From assembly GCA_937884385.1 (NCBI GenBank), contig CALGCW010000122.1, positions 1 to 42,114 on the forward strand: a DNA stretch of 42,114 bases, given 5' to 3'. The notes beneath the pieces are model-generated. The model made no database searches, had not been told where the DNA came from, and saw only the letters and a list, made by a program, of their open reading frames with translations. Origin of the DNA: an uncultured Clostridia bacterium (GTDB lineage Bacteria > Bacillota > Clostridia > Oscillospirales > CAG-272). The translations under genes and the position numbers were made by a program. Shown piece after piece: positions 23,910-33,295 of this stretch. Position 1 is the first letter of the stretch; each line of letters opens with the position of its first letter.

Positions 23910-25514
23910 ATGAAAACAGCAGTTATTTACGCAAGATATTCGAGTGATGCTCAAACAGAGCAGTCTATTGAAGGTCAGCTCAGGGTTTGTCAAAAATATG
24001 CAAAGGATCATGATATTCTAATTCTCGATACCTACATAGACAGAGCTATGACCGGTACGAATGATAACCGTCTTGATTTTCAGCGTATGTTGAAGGACAG
24101 TGCAAAAAGACAATGGGATTACGTTATTGTATATAAGCTTGACCGATTTTCCCGTAATAAGTACGAGTCGGTTATCCATAAAAAGACCCTAAAGGACAAC
24201 GGTGTTAAGTTGTTATCAGCTATGGAGCAGATTCCCGATAGTCCCGAGGGTACGCTTATGGAAGCTTTGCTTGAAGGTTTTAACCAATACTATTCGGAAG
24301 AACTTTCTCAAAAAGTAAATCGAGGCATTCGTGAAAGCTGGATAAAGGGAAATACTACGGGTGGTTATCCCATTTTCGGTTATGATGTTGTAAACAAGAA
24401 ATATGTAATTAATGAATACGAAGCTGCAATAGTTGTTGAAGTATTTACAAAATACGCTCAAGGATATAAAGCACGCGCAATTGTAAGAGATTTGCAAGAA
24501 AGAGGTATTCGTAGAAAAGACGGAAAATTCTTCAATGAAAAGCACGTTTATTACATATTACATAATAAACGCTATACGGGCAGGGTAGAGCATCACGGAG
24601 TTGTTTACGATAATATCTTTCCTCGTATCATATCCGATGAACTATGGTATGCAGTACAGGCAATTAATGAAGCAAATAAAATTGCACCAAGCCGCAAAAA
24701 AGAAATATACGATTACATACTTTCAGGTAAGCTTGTATGTGGAAAGTGCAAACATAAAATGAGTGGTGAAAGTGGGACGAGCAGAAACGGAAATATACAT
24801 TATTATTATATATGTTTAACACATCGCCGCAGAAAGAAACCTTGTGATATAAAAGCAGTACACAAACACTATCTTGAAGATCTGGTAGTTAACGTTACTA
24901 CGAAGATGTTAAAGACTCCCGAAAATATCCGTATGATAGCAGAATCGATTTTTAAGTTGCACGAAAAAGAGAGTAACGATAATAGCAATTTGAAATTGCT
25001 TATGAAGAAATGTGATGAAGCAGTTAAGGCAAGTAATAATCTTATCAAAGCCATCGAGCAGGGAATTATTACCGAAATGACTAAGAACAGATTAAGAGAA
25101 CTCGAAACTGAAATTATGCAATACGACTTTGACATAGAACGCGAAAAACAACGCAATTATACTTATCTTACTATAGAAGGAATTGAGGAATACTTAAAAA
25201 GCAAGGTGTTTGAAAACACGGAAGATATTAAGATACGAAAGGTAATAGTTAACACCTTCGTGCGCGAGGTTATCTTATATCCTGATAAGGTTATAATTAC
25301 TTATAATTTTACGGATATAGTTGAACCTCACACAATAAATACCGAGACTGTTACAGAAACGGAAAGGCAGATCGACTCTGCCTTTTCAAAGAAATCCGGT
25401 TCGTACAATCTACTTGGTGGGGAGCCAAGTCTTAATAGCTTGAACATCTTTACTATCCGTAAATTGTTCGGGCTATTTTGCTTTTTAGAGGAGTTTGATA
25501 ACTTTAATTCATAA
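23910..25514 (+). CDS. Large serine recombinase, 534 aa
   Basis: An N-terminal resolvase domain (residues 1-150) has the active-site segment IYARYSSDAQTEQSI with the serine in the RYSS motif, and YKLDRFSRNKYE. A recombinase domain follows (about 165-270, GGYPIFGYDVVNK). A zinc-beta-ribbon is next (about 275-325, GKLVCGKCKHKMSG, YYICLTHRRRKKPC) and then a long coiled coil (about 340-420). Such proteins integrate and excise phages and conjugative or mobilisable elements. The gene follows a nested inverted repeat that may be its own site. A hairpin is encoded in the C-terminal tail (AAAGGCAGA/TCTGCCTTT), and the last 40 residues look unlike the conserved part. Confidence 0.93.
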   Translation: MKTAVIYARYSSDAQTEQSIEGQLRVCQKYAKDHDILILDTYIDRAMTGTNDNRLDFQRMLKDSAKRQWDYVIVYKLDRFSRNKYESVIHKKTLKDNGVKLLSAMEQIPDSPEGTLMEALLEGFNQYYSEELSQKVNRGIRESWIKGNTTGGYPIFGYDVVNKKYVINEYEAAIVVEVFTKYAQGYKARAIVRDLQERGIRRKDGKFFNEKHVYYILHNKRYTGRVEHHGVVYDNIFPRIISDELWYAVQAINEANKIAPSRKKEIYDYILSGKLVCGKCKHKMSGESGTSRNGNIHYYYICLTHRRRKKPCDIKAVHKHYLEDLVVNVTTKMLKTPENIRMIAESIFKLHEKESNDNSNLKLLMKKCDEAVKASNNLIKAIEQGIITEMTKNRLRELETEIMQYDFDIEREKQRNYTYLTIEGIEEYLKSKVFENTEDIKIRKVIVNTFVREVILYPDKVIITYNFTDIVEPHTINTETVTETERQIDSAFSKKSGSYNLLGGEPSLNSLNIFTIRKLFGLFCFLEEFDNFNS

Positions 25515-25533
25515 AAATTTCTTTTATACTAAT

Positions 25534-25566
25534 AACGGACGGAGTTTTCTCCGTCCGTTGTTTTTG
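25534..25566 (+). terminator. Terminator of the serine recombinase gene
   Basis: AACGGACGGAG and CTCCGTCCGTT pair perfectly over a TTTT loop, followed by GTTTTTG. The remaining 200 bases to the araC stop codon hold no gene I can support. Confidence 0.9.
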
Positions 25567-25765
25567 TTTATTGATATTAGTCATATTTTTATTGATGAGC
25601 TTATCTATACAGAGTTGGAGAAACTTAAGTTTTCTTTTTGAAAATAGCAGAGAAATGATATTCGTCCACAAAACATAGTGAATCACTGATTTCTTTTACA
25701 TTTGTATGTTTAGATAGCGCGCGGAAGTTTGAATAAGTGGCGATAAAAATACCATTCGCTGTATG

Positions 25766-26965
25766 TTAATCTTTTCTGCTGTCTCGGTAGACGAGGGGAG
25801 TGATTTGAAAGTGGGATTTAAAGGAGTTTTGAAAATGAGATTGGCTGCTATAACAAAGATAATTACTAATTTCACTTATTGATTTGTCGGTGTAGCGCAG
25901 CAGGGATTTCGCTTCGCGCAGGCGGCAGTAGGAGATGTATTCTCCAATACCCATGCCGAGCTCTTTTTTGAATTTTTTGAAAAGATAAGCGCGGCTCTTG
26001 CCGGAGAACTCTACGACATCATTGACCGTGATAGGCTCATTAATGTGAGCAGAAATGAATTGCATATTTGTATATAGCTCCTTGGAGATTCCCTCGGGGA
26101 GCTTTTGCTGTTCTACTCGACGCGCAAAATCTATTGGCATATTATACTGCAGGTTTTTAACTGCTTCTTCGCTTTGAAGTTTTTCACATTCCTGTATATA
26201 CGTATCGATAAGCTGATATGCTTCTTCGACGTCCATTCCGCCGGGTATAGCTGCAAATTTGCCTATTACAGTAACAAGTCCGATGAATATATTTTTTGCT
26301 TGGCGAAGAGGAGTTTCAGCGAGTTTTCCTTCAGTGTCCATATTTGGCATTTTAGCAGCGAGAAGCAGCCATCGGTTAAGATTTTCGACTTCGCCCTGCT
26401 TAATAAGCTCAAGCATTTGCATCTCAAACGGATAAGTACCGTGCGAACGTTGCTCCTCACGTGCGCTAAATGCGTCTTGAGAGTGCTTTTGTCCAATAAC
26501 TGCTTGATAGTCTGTATCAGTCAGACCAAAAGAAGTATCAATAGTCTTCTTTTCACCGGTTAATACAAAATACTGATATAGCAAAAGGTTCAAAAACTTG
26601 TTGTAGGTGTATGGTGGAATGCCGCTTAGATATGCAAAAATATCCTCGAACTTATCTGGCGCGAGTGCATTTTTTCTCATATATCCACGTGCGAACTCCT
26701 CTGTAATCTGTGTTGCATATGCAGGACCGAAAACAAAGGAATGAACACCGTCTGAACATTTTACCATACCAAAATAACCAGTATCACCACTTATATGTAT
26801 GGCAGGATTTTCATTGGATTCAAGCAGTTTTTTGAAAACGAAAGGATAAGGGTCACCTTCTTCATAAAACCCTGCAGAGCAAATGAATTTATCATTTTTA
26901 TAAAGTGCGATGGGCAAGTAGTGAGAAGCGTAAAAAATATCGGGATAATCTCTAAAGTTTTGCAT
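25766..26965 (-). CDS. AraC-family transcriptional regulator, 399 aa
   Basis: Two AraC HTH motifs occupy the C-terminal 100 residues (INEPITVNDVVEFSGKSRAYLFKKFKKELG, then SISEISNYLCYSSQSHFQNSFKSHFQITPLVYR). The N-terminal 290 residues are a sensor-like region of unknown fold. The gene is divergent from the hydrolase operon across a 108-base region in which both promoters share one -35 box. It is therefore the likely regulator of the oligosaccharide genes and of itself, probably responding to a xylan-derived sugar. Confidence 0.88.
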   Translation of the reverse strand: MQNFRDYPDIFYASHYLPIALYKNDKFICSAGFYEEGDPYPFVFKKLLESNENPAIHISGDTGYFGMVKCSDGVHSFVFGPAYATQITEEFARGYMRKNALAPDKFEDIFAYLSGIPPYTYNKFLNLLLYQYFVLTGEKKTIDTSFGLTDTDYQAVIGQKHSQDAFSAREEQRSHGTYPFEMQMLELIKQGEVENLNRWLLLAAKMPNMDTEGKLAETPLRQAKNIFIGLVTVIGKFAAIPGGMDVEEAYQLIDTYIQECEKLQSEEAVKNLQYNMPIDFARRVEQQKLPEGISKELYTNMQFISAHINEPITVNDVVEFSGKSRAYLFKKFKKELGMGIGEYISYCRLREAKSLLRYTDKSISEISNYLCYSSQSHFQNSFKSHFQITPLVYRDSRKD

Positions 26966-26996
26966 AAAAATCTCCGAAAATAGATTATTTTATATA

Positions 26997-27048
26997 ATTA
27001 TATACTATTTTGCAATACTTTGCAATACGTATTTGATAGAATTATAAT
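26997..27048. promoter_or_regulatory. Back-to-back promoters sharing one -35 box, with tandem repeats
   Basis: The palindromic hexamer TTGCAA (27020-27025) is 17 bases from TATAAT on the plus strand (27043-27048). It is also 17 bases from TATAAT on the minus strand (26997-27002). Two tandem copies of TTTGCAATAC (27009-27028), exactly one helical turn apart, overlap it and suit a dimeric AraC protein. Confidence 0.75.
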
Positions 27049-27073
27049 GGAAAAATATAAAAGGGGTGATTGT

Positions 27074-29395
27074 TTGACCTTTGATTTTAACAAAAATTGG
27101 CTTTTTTGCCGCGCGGGAGATGCGCCGTTTGAGGTTGATCTGCCGCACGACGCGATGATAATCGAAAAAAGAGATCCCGCTACGCGAAATGGAATTAACT
27201 CGGGCTATTTTCCGGGAAGAAAATACGTTTATGAGAAGAATTTTTTCATTGATGAAGAAAATATTGAAAAATCACACGTCTTGCATTTTGAGGGTGTTTA
27301 TCAGAACTGCAGAGTGATGATAAACGGCAATCTTGCTGGTGAGCACAGATATGGATATACCGCATTTGACGTGGATATTACACCTTATATCACAGTAGGA
27401 GAGAATACTGTTCTTGTGTTGGTTGACAATTCACTTGAACCCAACTGCCGTTGGTACTCGGGCTCGGGAATTTACAGACCTGTGAGCTTGCTTGTAAGAG
27501 ATAAGGATTACATTTGTGACGTTTTCTTTCAAACTATTTCGGTCTATCCTGCGAAGGTACAAATTGAAGCGAGAACCGTAGAAAATTCTCCTGTTTTTTG
27601 TGAGATTTTTGACGGTGATGCTCTTGTTTACAAAGGAGATATTGGTGAGATAGAGTTGACCGGAGCAAAGCTTTGGAGTGCTGAAGATCCGTTTCTTTAT
27701 GAGCTTGTTTTGAAAAGCGAACAAGACGAAGTGAGACAAAAATTCGGCATAAGAAAGCTCGCGTGGAATGCAAAAGAAGGTCTTACCGTTAATGGTGAGC
27801 GAGTTCTTCTTCGTGGCGGTTGTATTCACCACGACAACGGCGTGCTTGGTGCTTGTGAGTACAAGGATGCAAGTGAGAGAAGAATTCGTATTCTTAAAGA
27901 AAACGGATTTAACGCGGTAAGAATTGCTCACCACCCTGCTTCACAGATAGTGCTTGATGCCTGTGATAAAATCGGTATGTACGTTATGAATGAGACCTTT
28001 GACGGCTGGTACACGCCGAAGACCTATCACGATTATTCCAGATGGTTTTACCGTGATTGGAGGGACGATCTTCGTGCGATGATACTCTCGGCAAGAAATC
28101 ATCCGTCGGTTATTATGTATTCCACCGGCAACGAGGTGACGGAAACTGCAACCAAAAAGGGAGCAGCGCTTTGCCGTGAGATGACCGACTTTGCTCATTC
28201 TATTGACCCGACAAGACCTGTGACGGCAGGTGTGAATGTGCTTCTCAACATTTATACAAACCTCGGTATGGGCGTTTACAAGGATAAAGGTGATTACAAA
28301 CCGGAGCCATTACCGGGGGGAAAGAGATATAAAGAGAAGAAGACCGGTTCTGCATTTTTTAATGCACTTACTCAAAAGCTTGGAAAGCTGATGTTCTTTA
28401 TGAGTTCGGGAAGAGCCGGGGATAGAGCTTCAAAGGGAGCAGCCGATGGACTTGATATTCTTGGACTTAACTACGCATCATCAAGGTATGATTACGATGC
28501 TAAAAAATATCCCGATAGGCTTATGGTGGGTGCTGAAACTATGGCATCTGACTTACCGTACAACTGGGAGAGAGTTAAGAAATATCCTCAACTTATTGGT
28601 GATTTCGTTTGGTCCGCTTGGGATTACCTCGGTGAGACCTGTATGGGTTGGACTTATCACTCCTACAAAGGGCTACCGCTTCTCGCAAACCAAGGTATGA
28701 TAGATATTACCGGAAAGCCTCTTGCTTCAATGGGATTTATGCAGGTGGTATGGGGACTTCGCGATAAGCCATATATCGCAGTTCGCCCACTTAATCACGC
28801 TGATGAAAAACCATCAAAGGGATCATGGCAGTTCACGGACGCGATAGATAGCTGGAATTGGATCGGATACGAGCGAGTTCCTGCCACTGTTGAGGTTTAT
28901 GCGAACGGTCACTCTGTAAGACTTACACTTAACAGCATAGAAATTGGAGTAAAAAAGCTAAATGATTTCAAGGCGATTTTTAAGTTGCCCTATGATAAAG
29001 GCGAGCTTAAAGCAGAGGCACTTGACGAAAGGGGAAGAGTGCTTTCAACGCATAGCTTGTTCTCGGGTGATGATAAAACGATAATTTCTGCTGTTCCCGA
29101 AAGTAGCGAGTTATCCGTTGGTGAGCTTTGCTATATTCCCATGGAGTTTGTGGACGGCAAGGGATTACTTCGTCCCGATCTTGAACAAAGAGTTGACATA
29201 TCGGTCGAGGGTGGAAAGTTACTTGGTATTGGTAGCGCGCTTTATAAGACTGATGATACCTTTAACAACAGTTTTTATAATTCCTATCGTGGAAGATGTC
29301 TTGCAGTAGTACAGGCAACCGAGAAAGGAAGTATAAATATATCAATTAATTCAGCAGGAGTTACACCTGCATACATAAATTTGGAGGTAAAATAA
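27074..29395 (+). CDS. Glycoside hydrolase family 2, 773 aa
   Basis: The N-terminal sugar-binding, Ig-like and TIM-barrel domains of GH2 are present in order. The acid/base is Glu354 in STGNEVTE and the nucleophile is Glu488 in MVGAETMA, followed by DFVWSAWDYLGE. There is no signal peptide, so it is cytoplasmic. The start is TTG at 27074, with AAGGGGTG before it: upstream in-frame codons at 27020 (TTG, in the -35 box) and 27047 (ATG, in the -10 box) lie in the promoter. GH2 covers beta-galactosidase, beta-glucuronidase and arabinopyranosidase activities. In this locus it would remove a side group from xylo-oligosaccharides. Substrate not decidable here. Confidence 0.9.
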   Translation: MTFDFNKNWLFCRAGDAPFEVDLPHDAMIIEKRDPATRNGINSGYFPGRKYVYEKNFFIDEENIEKSHVLHFEGVYQNCRVMINGNLAGEHRYGYTAFDVDITPYITVGENTVLVLVDNSLEPNCRWYSGSGIYRPVSLLVRDKDYICDVFFQTISVYPAKVQIEARTVENSPVFCEIFDGDALVYKGDIGEIELTGAKLWSAEDPFLYELVLKSEQDEVRQKFGIRKLAWNAKEGLTVNGERVLLRGGCIHHDNGVLGACEYKDASERRIRILKENGFNAVRIAHHPASQIVLDACDKIGMYVMNETFDGWYTPKTYHDYSRWFYRDWRDDLRAMILSARNHPSVIMYSTGNEVTETATKKGAALCREMTDFAHSIDPTRPVTAGVNVLLNIYTNLGMGVYKDKGDYKPEPLPGGKRYKEKKTGSAFFNALTQKLGKLMFFMSSGRAGDRASKGAADGLDILGLNYASSRYDYDAKKYPDRLMVGAETMASDLPYNWERVKKYPQLIGDFVWSAWDYLGETCMGWTYHSYKGLPLLANQGMIDITGKPLASMGFMQVVWGLRDKPYIAVRPLNHADEKPSKGSWQFTDAIDSWNWIGYERVPATVEVYANGHSVRLTLNSIEIGVKKLNDFKAIFKLPYDKGELKAEALDERGRVLSTHSLFSGDDKTIISAVPESSELSVGELCYIPMEFVDGKGLLRPDLEQRVDISVEGGKLLGIGSALYKTDDTFNNSFYNSYRGRCLAVVQATEKGSINISINSAGVTPAYINLEVK

Positions 29396-29396
29396 A

Positions 29397-30920
29397 ATGA
29401 CAACAAAGAAACGTGGCTTGCTTTCAAATTCGATATTTGAAAAGCCATTTATGGACTCAAAAGCAAAAACCGAACACGTAACAACAAAAGAGTGGGTATT
29501 CGGACATCTCATCGGTCCTCTTGGACTCATTTTCGTGGTGAACACTATCGCGGCTCTTGTTGAAAAATTTTTCACTCAGCAGACGGGTGCTATGTACGGT
29601 GTGGAAAACGTCGAAATGATAAAGCAGATGGGCGGATACTATGAAGTAGTAATGACAATTGCTAAAATATTAGCAGTTGCTGTTGGTCTTCTCAACGGTT
29701 TTCTCATTCAGAAAACCAACTCAAGACAGGGAAGAATGCGTCCGTGGTTTTTGATTTTCGGTTTTATTTCCATTATAATTGGCGGACTTATCTTCCTTTT
29801 CCCCGGAAACACACTTGGTAATAACTATTGGTACTATTTCTTCTTCCTTCTTATTTGTTATCATACAGTTGGCTCATCTTTCTTCTATCTTTTCCGAGAT
29901 ACGATTTGCTCACTTACCACGCGCGATCCCGCAGAAAAGACTAAGATACAGTTTATTCGCAAAATGTCCTGGACCCTCCTTTCCGGCATCGTTATAGGTA
30001 TGGTGTTCAATATGGTGCTTCTTCCCATGTGGCTTGAAAAGGATATTAAAGGTTATCCTCTCCTTATGGTAATTATGTCCCTTGTTGCTATTCCTCTTGT
30101 GCTTATGGAATATTTCTACACCCGTGAGCGTATTTCGGAGGACGTATCAATTGAGGCAAGCGGTCTTCTTCAAAAGAACGAGATCCCCTTAAAGGATCAG
30201 CTCAAAGCACTCTTTACAAACAAATATTACGTTATTCTTATAATTATTTTCACGATCAGTGGTATCGTTGATAACTTCAAGGGCGGTAACGTTCAGTATT
30301 TCTATATCAAGTTCTTGCTTGACGGTGTTAACAATCCTCTTATGTTTACCATTTATATGGTAATTACAGGCGCTCCTCTTGGTATCGGTGCTTTCTGCAT
30401 TTATCCTCTTGTAAAGAAGATGGGCATTAAGAATCTCACAGTTCTTGGGTATTCTCTCGTGCTTGTAGGCAGTATTATGGGTTGGCTTTTCCCAAGCAAT
30501 ATCGTTATTGCTTTTATCGGCGGTTTCCTTCGTAATATGGGTTGGCTTCCTAATGCTTACATATTTGCAACACTTCTTTGCTTTGCTTACGATAGCATTG
30601 AGTATAAATCACACCTTCGTCTTGAGGGACTTATGGGTGTTGCGGTGGTTACTGCTTTGCAGGCACTTATTTACGCTCCCTTTGCGGGCGGTTATGAATC
30701 AACCATTCTCAAAATGGGATTTGTTGACGTTGAGGGTGTAATTCCCAGTGCTGAGGTTATCAGCTTTATGAATAGCGCATTCTACCTCTTTGATGCAGCA
30801 TTGGCGCTTGTGGTTGTAGTTCTTCTTCCGTTTGTTGATGTTGAGAAGAAGTTGCCCGAGATAAACGCTGAGCTTGAAAAACGCAAGGAATTGGCGCTTT
30901 CAAGTGATTCTGAAGAATAA
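29397..30920 (+). CDS. GPH-family sugar:cation symporter, 507 aa
   Basis: About 12 transmembrane segments run from residue 35 to 490, with the MFS_2/GPH look (IQKTNSRQGRMRPWFLIFG, an RxGxxRPW-type loop, and FLFRDTICSLTTRDPAEKTKIQFIRK). Members such as MelB, XynP and XylP carry xylosides, galactosides or pentosides with Na+ or H+. It begins two bases after the GH2 stop codon with GGAGG upstream. It is the only transporter of the operon, so it should import the oligosaccharides hydrolysed inside. Confidence 0.9.
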   Translation: MTTKKRGLLSNSIFEKPFMDSKAKTEHVTTKEWVFGHLIGPLGLIFVVNTIAALVEKFFTQQTGAMYGVENVEMIKQMGGYYEVVMTIAKILAVAVGLLNGFLIQKTNSRQGRMRPWFLIFGFISIIIGGLIFLFPGNTLGNNYWYYFFFLLICYHTVGSSFFYLFRDTICSLTTRDPAEKTKIQFIRKMSWTLLSGIVIGMVFNMVLLPMWLEKDIKGYPLLMVIMSLVAIPLVLMEYFYTRERISEDVSIEASGLLQKNEIPLKDQLKALFTNKYYVILIIIFTISGIVDNFKGGNVQYFYIKFLLDGVNNPLMFTIYMVITGAPLGIGAFCIYPLVKKMGIKNLTVLGYSLVLVGSIMGWLFPSNIVIAFIGGFLRNMGWLPNAYIFATLLCFAYDSIEYKSHLRLEGLMGVAVVTALQALIYAPFAGGYESTILKMGFVDVEGVIPSAEVISFMNSAFYLFDAALALVVVVLLPFVDVEKKLPEINAELEKRKELALSSDSEE

Positions 30921-30968
30921 ACAAATTAAAATTTGCTTGTTTAATACTTACAAAAACGGAGATTTTTT

Positions 30969-33293
30969 ATGGCAAAAATACGAATTATTGGCGCTACCTC
31001 GCCAGAAGTATCTAAAAGAGAAATAAAGCATAGAGAGCTTGCGCGTCAGGTTGCGACAGAAGGTATAGTTTTGCTTAAAAATGATGGTGTATTGCCACTT
31101 GAAACAAGACAAATTGCCATTTACGGTCCGGGTAGCAGAAAGACCGTTAAGGGTGGATCAGGTAGCGGAGACGTTCACGAAAGACATAGTGTTACAATCG
31201 AAGAGGGACTTAAAAATGCGGGTTTCGTTTTTTCTTCTACTTTGTGGATGGATAGATTTGTTGAAAAGTATAACCAAGACGTTGCACTTTGGAAAACTGA
31301 GGTTGAAGAAAAGATAAAGGGTTTTGGACCTATACAAACGATGAAAATGTTTGATGTCATTCACGAGAATCCTATGCCTTATCCCGCTTGCACTCCTATT
31401 CTCCACGATGAGCTTACAAATGAATGTGATACTGCTATATACGTCCTCTCTCGCCAAGCGGGAGAGGGCAAGGATCGCAGAGTAGAAAAGGGCGATTATC
31501 TTCTTTCGGATCTTGAAGAAGAAAGCCTGAAGATCCTTTCCGACCACTATAAAAAGCTTATTCTTGTGCTTAACTGCGGTGGAGTTATGGATCTCTCCAT
31601 ACTTGACAAGGTTAGGATTGATGCGGTAATCTTCTATGGTCAGGGTGGAATGGAGGGCGGAAACGCTCTTGCTGATATTCTTACAGGAAAGGTTAATCCT
31701 TCTGGAAAGTTGACTGACACTTGGGCAAGAAATTATGAGGATTACCCTTCTGCTAATACCTTTGGTCACAGAAACGGTGATCTTGAAAACGAGGAATACA
31801 GCGAGGGTATCTACGTTGGATACCGTTGGTTTGATAAGAATGAAATAAAGTCACGGTATGAATTTGGTTTTGGACTTAGCTATACCGAGTTTGAAACCAG
31901 AGTGACAAGTCTTGAAAACGACAAATTAATCGTTGATGTTACCAATATTGGAAAAATAGCAGGCAAAGAGGTTTTGCAGCTCTATTCTTCAAAGCCCTCT
32001 CCCGATTGTGAGAAAAAGTCTCTTATTACATTTGCTAAAACAAGTATAATTGGACCCGGTGCAACCGAGAGGGTGGAAATGCATTTTGATTTATCAAAGA
32101 TAGCTACCTTTGATGAAGAAAGATCTGCATTTGTAATTGAAAAGGGTGAGCATACGCTCATTTTGAATGATGAAGAATGCGGAAAGATTAATATTAAAAA
32201 TGAAATTATCGTAGAAAAGGTGTCACCCATAACACAGGGTGCACACGGAAAACATAATGAAGCTTTCTCCGATAAAGTTAATAACGTTTTATCAAAACTA
32301 AGTGATGAGGAGAAAATTATGCTCGTTGTTGGTGGTGGATACAGTATCCGTTGCTACAACAACGTTATGGGTGCTGCAGGCAGAACCTGTACGAAGCTTC
32401 TTAAGAAAGGAATTCCCAACATAATTCTTGCCGATGGTCCCGCCGGACTTAATGTTAATCAAATCAATGCTATCGGCTATGAGGGATTTCCTCGATATCC
32501 CGATGGTTTACCCGAGGATTGGCAATGGGGATATCTTAAAAAGCTTGAGCCCATATTAAAAACCAAATTAGGCACTAAAAAGACGGTGTATCGCTATATG
32601 ACCGCTTGGCCGAGCGAGACCGTTCAAGCTCAGACCTGGAGCACGGATCTTATAGAAAGGCTCGGTGAGGCAGTTGGTAATGAAATGCTTGAAATCGGTG
32701 TTTCGGTATGGCTTGCTCCCGGACTTAATATTCATAGAAATCCTCTTTGCGGACGAAACTTTGAATATTATTCTGAAGACCCCTTGATTTCAGGCAAAAT
32801 GGCTGCCGCTATTACGAGAGGTGTTCAGTCCGTGGGTGGCGTTGGTGTTGCTCAAAAGCATTTTTGTTGTAACAACCAAGAGGACAACCGCACAGGCGTT
32901 TCTGCTAACATTTCACAAAGAGCGCTGCGTGAGATTTATCTTCGTGCATTCGAAATCGCAGTAAAAGAGGGAAAGCCTTGGACGGTGATGTCCAGCTACA
33001 ACAAGGTAAACGGCAGACACGTTTGTAACACCTACGATCTGCTTACCCGCGTGCTCCGTGACGAGTGGAACTTCTCCGGACTTGTAATGAGCGACTGGAA
33101 CGCCACCGAGCAATGCTCTTATACCGATGCGATAAACGCTGGCAACGATCTTATTATGCCCGGCGGTAACAATGTTGTTAAAAAACTTTTGGGTGACCTG
33201 AAAGAAGGCAAACTCGATAAAAATGCGCTTAATAATTCGGCTGCCCGTGTTCTCGAGTTGATTTATAAAAGCGATACTTGTAAGGATTTTTGA
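30969..33293 (+). CDS. Domain-swapped glycoside hydrolase family 3, 774 aa
   Basis: The usual GH3 order is reversed: the alpha/beta sandwich (GH3 C domain) comes first (about residues 20-310, LLKNDGVLPLE, GSGSGDVHERHSV). A fibronectin III-like domain is next (about 330-410). The TIM barrel is last (about 440-770) with KHFCCNNQEDNR and the nucleophile Asp709 in VMSDWNA. Permuted GH3 enzymes are known among rumen clostridia. Activity is beta-glucosidase or beta-xylosidase; the xylose genes favour the latter. No signal peptide. The gene follows the transporter by 48 bases with its own GGAG site. Confidence 0.9.
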   Translation: MAKIRIIGATSPEVSKREIKHRELARQVATEGIVLLKNDGVLPLETRQIAIYGPGSRKTVKGGSGSGDVHERHSVTIEEGLKNAGFVFSSTLWMDRFVEKYNQDVALWKTEVEEKIKGFGPIQTMKMFDVIHENPMPYPACTPILHDELTNECDTAIYVLSRQAGEGKDRRVEKGDYLLSDLEEESLKILSDHYKKLILVLNCGGVMDLSILDKVRIDAVIFYGQGGMEGGNALADILTGKVNPSGKLTDTWARNYEDYPSANTFGHRNGDLENEEYSEGIYVGYRWFDKNEIKSRYEFGFGLSYTEFETRVTSLENDKLIVDVTNIGKIAGKEVLQLYSSKPSPDCEKKSLITFAKTSIIGPGATERVEMHFDLSKIATFDEERSAFVIEKGEHTLILNDEECGKINIKNEIIVEKVSPITQGAHGKHNEAFSDKVNNVLSKLSDEEKIMLVVGGGYSIRCYNNVMGAAGRTCTKLLKKGIPNIILADGPAGLNVNQINAIGYEGFPRYPDGLPEDWQWGYLKKLEPILKTKLGTKKTVYRYMTAWPSETVQAQTWSTDLIERLGEAVGNEMLEIGVSVWLAPGLNIHRNPLCGRNFEYYSEDPLISGKMAAAITRGVQSVGGVGVAQKHFCCNNQEDNRTGVSANISQRALREIYLRAFEIAVKEGKPWTVMSSYNKVNGRHVCNTYDLLTRVLRDEWNFSGLVMSDWNATEQCSYTDAINAGNDLIMPGGNNVVKKLLGDLKEGKLDKNALNNSAARVLELIYKSDTCKDF

Positions 33294-33295
33294 TT

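Noticed and set aside
25354..25500. Possible tRNA-like or att remnant in the serine recombinase 3' end
   Set aside because: A GGTTCG string and a 9-base hairpin occur, but no cloverleaf can be formed and the reading frame stays open.
27020..27073. Longer N-terminus for the GH2 enzyme
   Set aside because: Those codons lie in the -35 and -10 boxes of the gene's own promoter, and the only good ribosome site precedes the TTG at 27074.
31158..31769. 203-codon minus-strand frame inside the GH3 gene
   Set aside because: The GH3 frame is continuous and motif-complete across it; the mirror frame lacks a ribosome site and family features.
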